Under the pieces are notes generated by a model, which saw only the letters and a program-made list of their open reading frames with translations, did not search any database and was not told the origin of the DNA. This document shows, in pieces, positions 34,077 to 37,967 of a stretch of DNA of 37,967 bases. Numbering within the stretch: position 1 is the stretch's first letter; each line of letters starts with the position of its first letter. The translations under genes and the position numbers were made by a program. This DNA is from Labilithrix sp. (GTDB lineage: Bacteria; Myxococcota_A; Polyangia; Polyangiales; Polyangiaceae). Where the stretch lies: contig JAHBWA010000082.1 of assembly GCA_019637195.1 (NCBI GenBank), forward strand, positions 1-37,967. The letters run 5' to 3'.

Positions 34077-34871
34077 TCAGCCGCCGTCGGCGCCGGCGTC
34101 CCCGTCCCCGCCCGGGGCGGTGCCGCCGCAATGAGCCGGGATGGTGCCCTGGAAGACATACTTCGCGCCGCTCGGAGTGCACGCCTGCTCGTAGCTGCTC
34201 AGCGACGATCCGCACTCCGTCTGCAGCGACGCATATGCGTCGGCGCACGGCCCCGCGAGGAGGCTCGCCCTGTCGGTGCGGCACGCGTCGAACTCCGACT
34301 GCGTCCTGCACGTGCCGAAGCCCCCCTGCGAAGTCGGGAGGCACGCGACGAGCATGCACCGAAGCGCCTGCTCGTACGCCCTACCGCATGCCTCCTTCTC
34401 GCTCGCGATTTCGAGGCACCCGCCGCGGTTCGCGCCGACGAACGTGTCACCCTGGAAGAGGAGCGGCCCCCACTCGTCGGCGTCCGACGCGGTGAACGCG
34501 CAGGCCGCGCAGGCCGCGCTCACGCTCCCGGCCCAACCGGCGATCGAGAGGGTGCTCACGTTGAGATCGTAGTAGCTCGAGAGCGTCGCTACCTCGGCGG
34601 TCGAGCAAGCCCCCGGCGACCTCAGCGCCTTCGCGTAGGCGACCGTCGTGACGTCGACTGGGTCCTTCGAGGCACAACTCTCCGCCGGCTCGTCGTCGTC
34701 GTCGTCGCCGTTGTTCGGCACGGACCTGTCGCGCCCCGCGTCGGTCGCGCCTGCGTCGACGTCCGGCGCGGCCACGCCGTCGTCTTCGTTGCTGCAACCT
34801 GCCGCGCCGATCGCCATCACCGCGCCCGTGAGGACCGCGATGCTGGCCAGAGTAACTGCCGTGCTCTTCAT
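34077..34871 (-). CDS. Cysteine-rich lipoprotein of unknown function
   Basis: The 264-residue product has a signal peptide ending in AAGC, then an acidic low-complexity linker (NNGDDDDDEP), and a domain with fourteen further cysteines. The number is even, so up to seven disulfides are possible. Recurrent Cys pairs, as in SAACAACAF, EKEACGRAYEQALRCMLVAC and SEFDACRTDR, suggest a helical Cys-knot domain typical of myxobacterial secreted proteins. The tail is Gly/Asp/Ala-rich. ATG 34871 is supported by AGGAGA about 9 bp upstream. No family could be named. It is followed, on the same strand, by the sigma factor operon about 260 bp later. Confidence 0.82.
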   Translation of the reverse strand: MKSTAVTLASIAVLTGAVMAIGAAGCSNEDDGVAAPDVDAGATDAGRDRSVPNNGDDDDDEPAESCASKDPVDVTTVAYAKALRSPGACSTAEVATLSSYYDLNVSTLSIAGWAGSVSAACAACAFTASDADEWGPLLFQGDTFVGANRGGCLEIASEKEACGRAYEQALRCMLVACLPTSQGGFGTCRTQSEFDACRTDRASLLAGPCADAYASLQTECGSSLSSYEQACTPSGAKYVFQGTIPAHCGGTAPGGDGDAGADGG

Positions 34872-35195
34872 GTCTGCTGTCTCCTGCTGTCCCGGCGCTC
34901 GTCGAGTCCGCCTTGGTCATCACGTCGATGCGAGCCAGGCGGAGTCCGAGTCCGCGCCGAGCGGTGGACGAAAGAAAAGAGATCCCGTGCGCTCTCGACC
35001 GTGAAGGTCAGGCATGGACGTGCTGAGGGTCAGGAACGTCGGGATCGGGACGTGGTCCCGGCGAGGCCCTCCGAGAGCGGAGGGCCTATGAACGTGTCTC
35101 GTGCCAGCGGGTCGGAGCGCGTGCTCGGTCACGGTCGACCGCCGCGCGCCGGTCCTCGCCGGCGATGCGCGCGTCGAGCGGACGCGCGCGGGAGG
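34872..35195. other. 324-bp intergenic region
   Basis: The region between the IgGFc-binding-like gene and the Cys-rich lipoprotein, both on the minus strand. It contains the lipoprotein ribosome binding site and two adjacent hairpins at 35046-35087. No ORF is supported. Confidence 0.6.
35046..35087 (-). terminator. Two adjacent hairpins after the IgGFc-binding-like gene
   Basis: A perfect 10-bp stem AGGCCCTCCG/CGGAGGGCCT with a 4-bp loop (35064-35087) is next to a perfect 6-bp stem CGGGAC/GTCCCG (35046-35060). They lie about 110 bp beyond the upstream gene's stop on the minus strand. There is no T-run, so a Rho-dependent or processing role is possible. Confidence 0.45.
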
Positions 35196-36974
35196 TCAGT
35201 TCACGCCGGCGAGCGGGACGTCGACGAGCTTGCGGATCGCCGTCCCACCCGGATAGCCGTAGCTCGCGGCGATGTCCCAGCCCCAGATCGTCGCGGAGAA
35301 GGGGCCCTCGCTCCGCGTCCGCTGGAGGCCGGCGATGCACGTCTTGTCGCCGAACTTCTCGCCCGCCCTGAACCCGCGCGAGAGGTCCACGCGCCGGTAC
35401 TCGTAGTCGCCCCGCGTGCCGAGGGGGACGAAGTCCGTCAGCTCGCCGGCGCACTCGAGCCACACCGGCTTGAACTCGCCGCGCACGCTCTTTCGAACGA
35501 TCACGAGGGAGTTCTCGCGGTAGCTCGAGTCGGCGTAGAAGCTGTACGCGCTCCTGTATTGCCCCGCTGGTACGACGTTGACGAAGTCAGGATCCCCCAT
35601 CCCGCCGAGGCCCGGACCGGAGCCGCCGGACATGTGAATCCCGAGGTAGAACGGATGCTCGGCGTCGCGCGAGCGGACGACGAACGGCTCGCGCGCGCGC
35701 GCCCGGAAGAGCACGAGCTCACCCGCGTTCAGGGTGAGGGGCGCGCCGGCGGGCTTGACCGGATCGTAGTCGAGCTCCGTTCCGTCGCGGCCCCCGACGA
35801 TCCGGTACCAGACGAGCTCGTCACCGTCCTTCGGGCGCGGTCGATACGACACGCCGACGTACTCCGAGCCCCACTGCTCGTACGGGGGGATCACCTGGGC
35901 CAGGGTATCGCACGCGGGCTGCCGTCTCGGGAGGTTCGCGCAGGAGTTCCCGCCGAGGGTGATGGTCGGCTTGCTCGAGAAGACCGCGCTGCCAGTGAGC
36001 TCTTCGACCTGGAGGATCTGAGCGAACTGCCCCTTCGCGAGGGTGATCTTCGTCGGCACCCCGGCGGCGGCGCCGGTGAAGCCGTTGCCGTTGCGGATGG
36101 CCTTCTTGCCGAGGATGGTGATCTCGGTGTCGTCCTCCGAGGCGTAGATCTGGGTCGTCGGCGAGCCCGAGCTCGTCTCCCAGCCGTTGACGATCACGTG
36201 CTCCTTTGCCCACGCGCTCACGGGGAGGACGAGCGTCGACGACGGGGTATAGCTCGCCGCTCCGCCGTACGGAAACATCGAGGTGAGCCCGACGGGGACG
36301 TTGCTCGTCAGGCGGAACGCCTTGCCGATCGCGGAGCCGAAGGTGCCGAAGTCCTCCTCGATGGCCGCCGTCACGGCCTTCGGGCAGCTGATGTAGTCGG
36401 ACTTCTCCTGGAGCGTGCGTGACTTGGTCTGGTCGCGGTCGGACACGAAGACGATCGCGCTCTCGCCGGGTGCGATCGGCCCCTGGAGAGGCTCGAGATC
36501 GGTGCTGTTCGGTACCGCCCGGTAGACCGAATGGGCGAGATCCAGCGTCCGATCGCCGAGCTCGAGCGCGAGCTCGGCCGGCTGGTTCGAGCTGTTGACG
36601 ACGAACACCGCGTGGCACGACTGCAGCGGCCACGGCTCGAAGCGCGGGGCGGCAAAATAGAACTCGCAGCCGTCCGAGCTCCGGTCCTCGCCGGCGGCCT
36701 CGCAGGGCTCGAGGCACTTCGCCCCGCCGCACGCCTTGTCGTCGGCGCACGCCTCCTGCACCGCACCCGTGCACGAGTCGACGACCGAGCGGCCGTCGAG
36801 CGAGCACTGAGCGTAGCAGATCTCGGCGTCGGCGCCGGCGTCCTCCCCGACGTCGAACCCTGGCGGCGGCTCATCGAAGCGGTCTCGGCCGGCGCCGCAG
36901 GCTCCGAGCGTCGACAGCGCGGCGCCGACGGCGACCGCGAGGCCGAGCCCACCAAGCGAATACGCGCGCCTCAC
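35196..36974 (-). CDS. IgGFc-binding-like lipoprotein
   Basis: The 592-residue product has a lipoprotein signal (STLGAC) followed by a Cys-rich segment (CYAQCSLDGRSVVDSC) with EGF-like spacing. Most of the rest matches the N-terminal domain of IgGFc-binding-type proteins, with PFYLGIHMSG, VIVNGWETSSGSPTTQI, VFVSDRDQTKS and the closing AAYSFYADSSYRENSLVIV-type strand set (here SAYSFYADSSYRENSLVI). This domain is frequent in myxobacterial surface proteins and is a possible ligand-binding module. GTG 36974 overlaps the RCC1-like gene stop (GTGA), so the two are coupled. No enzyme motif was seen; function is inferred only as cell-surface binding. Confidence 0.83.
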   Translation of the reverse strand: MRRAYSLGGLGLAVAVGAALSTLGACGAGRDRFDEPPPGFDVGEDAGADAEICYAQCSLDGRSVVDSCTGAVQEACADDKACGGAKCLEPCEAAGEDRSSDGCEFYFAAPRFEPWPLQSCHAVFVVNSSNQPAELALELGDRTLDLAHSVYRAVPNSTDLEPLQGPIAPGESAIVFVSDRDQTKSRTLQEKSDYISCPKAVTAAIEEDFGTFGSAIGKAFRLTSNVPVGLTSMFPYGGAASYTPSSTLVLPVSAWAKEHVIVNGWETSSGSPTTQIYASEDDTEITILGKKAIRNGNGFTGAAAGVPTKITLAKGQFAQILQVEELTGSAVFSSKPTITLGGNSCANLPRRQPACDTLAQVIPPYEQWGSEYVGVSYRPRPKDGDELVWYRIVGGRDGTELDYDPVKPAGAPLTLNAGELVLFRARAREPFVVRSRDAEHPFYLGIHMSGGSGPGLGGMGDPDFVNVVPAGQYRSAYSFYADSSYRENSLVIVRKSVRGEFKPVWLECAGELTDFVPLGTRGDYEYRRVDLSRGFRAGEKFGDKTCIAGLQRTRSEGPFSATIWGWDIAASYGYPGGTAIRKLVDVPLAGVN

Positions 36975-37967
36975 GGCAGGCTCACTTCCACGGGATCGAC
37001 GACCGAGCCCTTGGGCAGTCCGGCGCCGAGCTGGCCGTTGCCGTTGTTACCCCAGCAGTACACCTTGCCGTTCGTCAGGATCGCGCACGTCGAATAGGGC
37101 ATCACCTTCACCTCGGCTGCCGGCGCTGGGAGGCCCTTCACGCGGACAGCCCCGAGCGCAAACTCTTTCGTTCCGTCACCGGCCTGGCCGGCGTTGTTCA
37201 GCCCCCAGCAGTAGACCTCGCCCGAGACCGACGCAGCGCACCAGCGGCGCCGCTCGAGGTACGTCGTGTAGTTCTCGGACACGCTCCAAGACCGCGTCGT
37301 GGCGATGCGCGCGATCGGCTCCGGCGTGTCGACCGCGGTGGGTAGCGCACGCGCGTGCTTGTCGACGGCGGTGGCCGTGTTGACGACGTCCGGGGCGCCC
37401 CAGCACCAGCCGACGCCGTTCGCGACGGCGCACGTCTCCGGGCCGGCCGTGACGACCATCGTCACGTAGTCGAGCGCGACCGGCGTAGGCCACCCGTCGA
37501 AGAAGAGAGGCGTCGGGCGTCCAACGCCGGGCGAGGCGCCCCAGCTCAGGAGCTTGCCGTCGTCGTAGCTCGCGAAGGTCGCGCCCCCGACCGCGATGTC
37601 CTTCGCGCCGGCGGCGAGCGGGACGGCGCGCGGCAGCTCGTTCTGCGCCGTGGTCGGCCGATCCTCGGCGACCTGGAGCGCCGCGTTGGATCCCCAGCAG
37701 GTGACGCGCTTGTCGCGCAGCACCGCGCACCCGACGGTCGGACTGACGGCGACCTTGCTCGCCAGGCCGGGGAGCGGCACGCTCACGGGGCTCGGCTGCA
37801 CGGTCGTCGCCGACGCGTCGCTCTGGAGGAACGGGCCACGTCCCCAGCACCAGACCGCCCCGTCGCCGTCGACGGCGCACGTGTGGTCGAGGTCCGTGAT
37901 CTTGGCGAGGCCGGGGACGCGCAGGGCGACCGGGCTGTCGACCGTCGTGACGTCGGGATCTCCGAGC
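36971..37967 (-). CDS. RCC1-repeat protein (5' end outside window)
   Basis: The visible C-terminal part (about 330 codons) is made of RCC1-like blades with the pattern C-A-x-x-x-x-x-x-x-x-C-W-G: GCAVLRDKRVTCWG, CAVANGVGWCWG, CAASVSGEVYCWGLNNAGQA, CAILTNGKVYCWGNNGNGQL and one more, AVDGDGAVWCWG, near the window edge. The blades form a beta-propeller and pair Cys residues on adjacent strands. The frame is open to the end of the window, so the start and any signal peptide are beyond it; a GTG at 37801 is in frame but unlikely to be the start because RCC1 sequence continues upstream. It overlaps the IgGFc-binding-like gene (GTGA). Confidence 0.88.
   Translation of the reverse strand, partial: LGDPDVTTVDSPVALRVPGLAKITDLDHTCAVDGDGAVWCWGRGPFLQSDASATTVQPSPVSVPLPGLASKVAVSPTVGCAVLRDKRVTCWGSNAALQVAEDRPTTAQNELPRAVPLAAGAKDIAVGGATFASYDDGKLLSWGASPGVGRPTPLFFDGWPTPVALDYVTMVVTAGPETCAVANGVGWCWGAPDVVNTATAVDKHARALPTAVDTPEPIARIATTRSWSVSENYTTYLERRRWCAASVSGEVYCWGLNNAGQAGDGTKEFALGAVRVKGLPAPAAEVKVMPYSTCAILTNGKVYCWGNNGNGQLGAGLPKGSVVDPVEVSLP

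Overview
This is a very GC-rich, gene-dense bacterial chromosome segment that looks like a myxobacterium-type deltaproteobacterium (Myxococcota, probably Polyangiales). The reasons are Hanks-type Ser/Thr kinases carrying PEGA domains, many lipoproteins, a C-terminal Cys/transmembrane/Arg tail like MYXO-CTERM, TSP3-repeat outer membrane proteins, IgGFc-binding-like and RCC1 surface proteins, an AgmX-like C-terminal domain and extreme third-position GC. The placement rests on gene content and protein style, not on a marker gene.

Layout. (1) 1-6153 (+): a tight flagellar operon, flgA(partial)-flgH-flgI-flgJ(rod-binding only)-flgM-flgN-flgK-flgL-flgN2. It covers the P and L rings, the rod cap, the anti-sigma-28 factor and the hook-filament junction proteins with two chaperone-like paralogs. 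(2) 6148-10639: a 48/50-bp tandem repeat at a convergent junction, a PEGA Ser/Thr kinase (-), an exported protein with a MYXO-CTERM-like tail, holA, and a coiled-coil protein containing a 21-bp minisatellite. (3) 10797-18038 (+): a metal-resistance cassette. An AT-rich patch and a MerR-type promoter with a 20-bp spacer precede merR, which is followed by a CzcC/CzcB/CzcA tripartite RND pump and a CDF exporter. (4) 18061-25953: lipoproteins, ribA, a TSP3 outer membrane protein coupled to a HEAT-repeat protein, xseB, and an SGNH-esterase-like lipoprotein. (5) 26261-27187 (+): an exported protein with three two-cysteine repeats behind a perfect 11-bp inverted repeat. (6) 33819-27257 (-): five nearly seamless genes, namely a sigma-70-family factor, a zinc-finger/Ser-Thr kinase fusion, a TPR/PEGA membrane protein, and two tandem lipoproteins with SUMF1 (FGE-sulfatase) folds. 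(7) 34871-36971 and beyond (-): a Cys-rich lipoprotein and an RCC1-repeat protein translationally coupled to an IgGFc-binding-like lipoprotein.

How the parts may work together. The flagellar block encodes late-stage structural and checkpoint functions. The metal cassette pairs cytoplasm-to-periplasm export (CDF) with periplasm-to-outside export (RND). The most system-like unit is the sigma/kinase/PEGA/SUMF1 cassette. I infer a signalling module in which a sigma factor is held by, or reports to, a zinc-finger kinase at the membrane, with two SUMF1-fold lipoproteins as sensory or effector surface partners. No mobile element, tRNA, rRNA or CRISPR array was seen.
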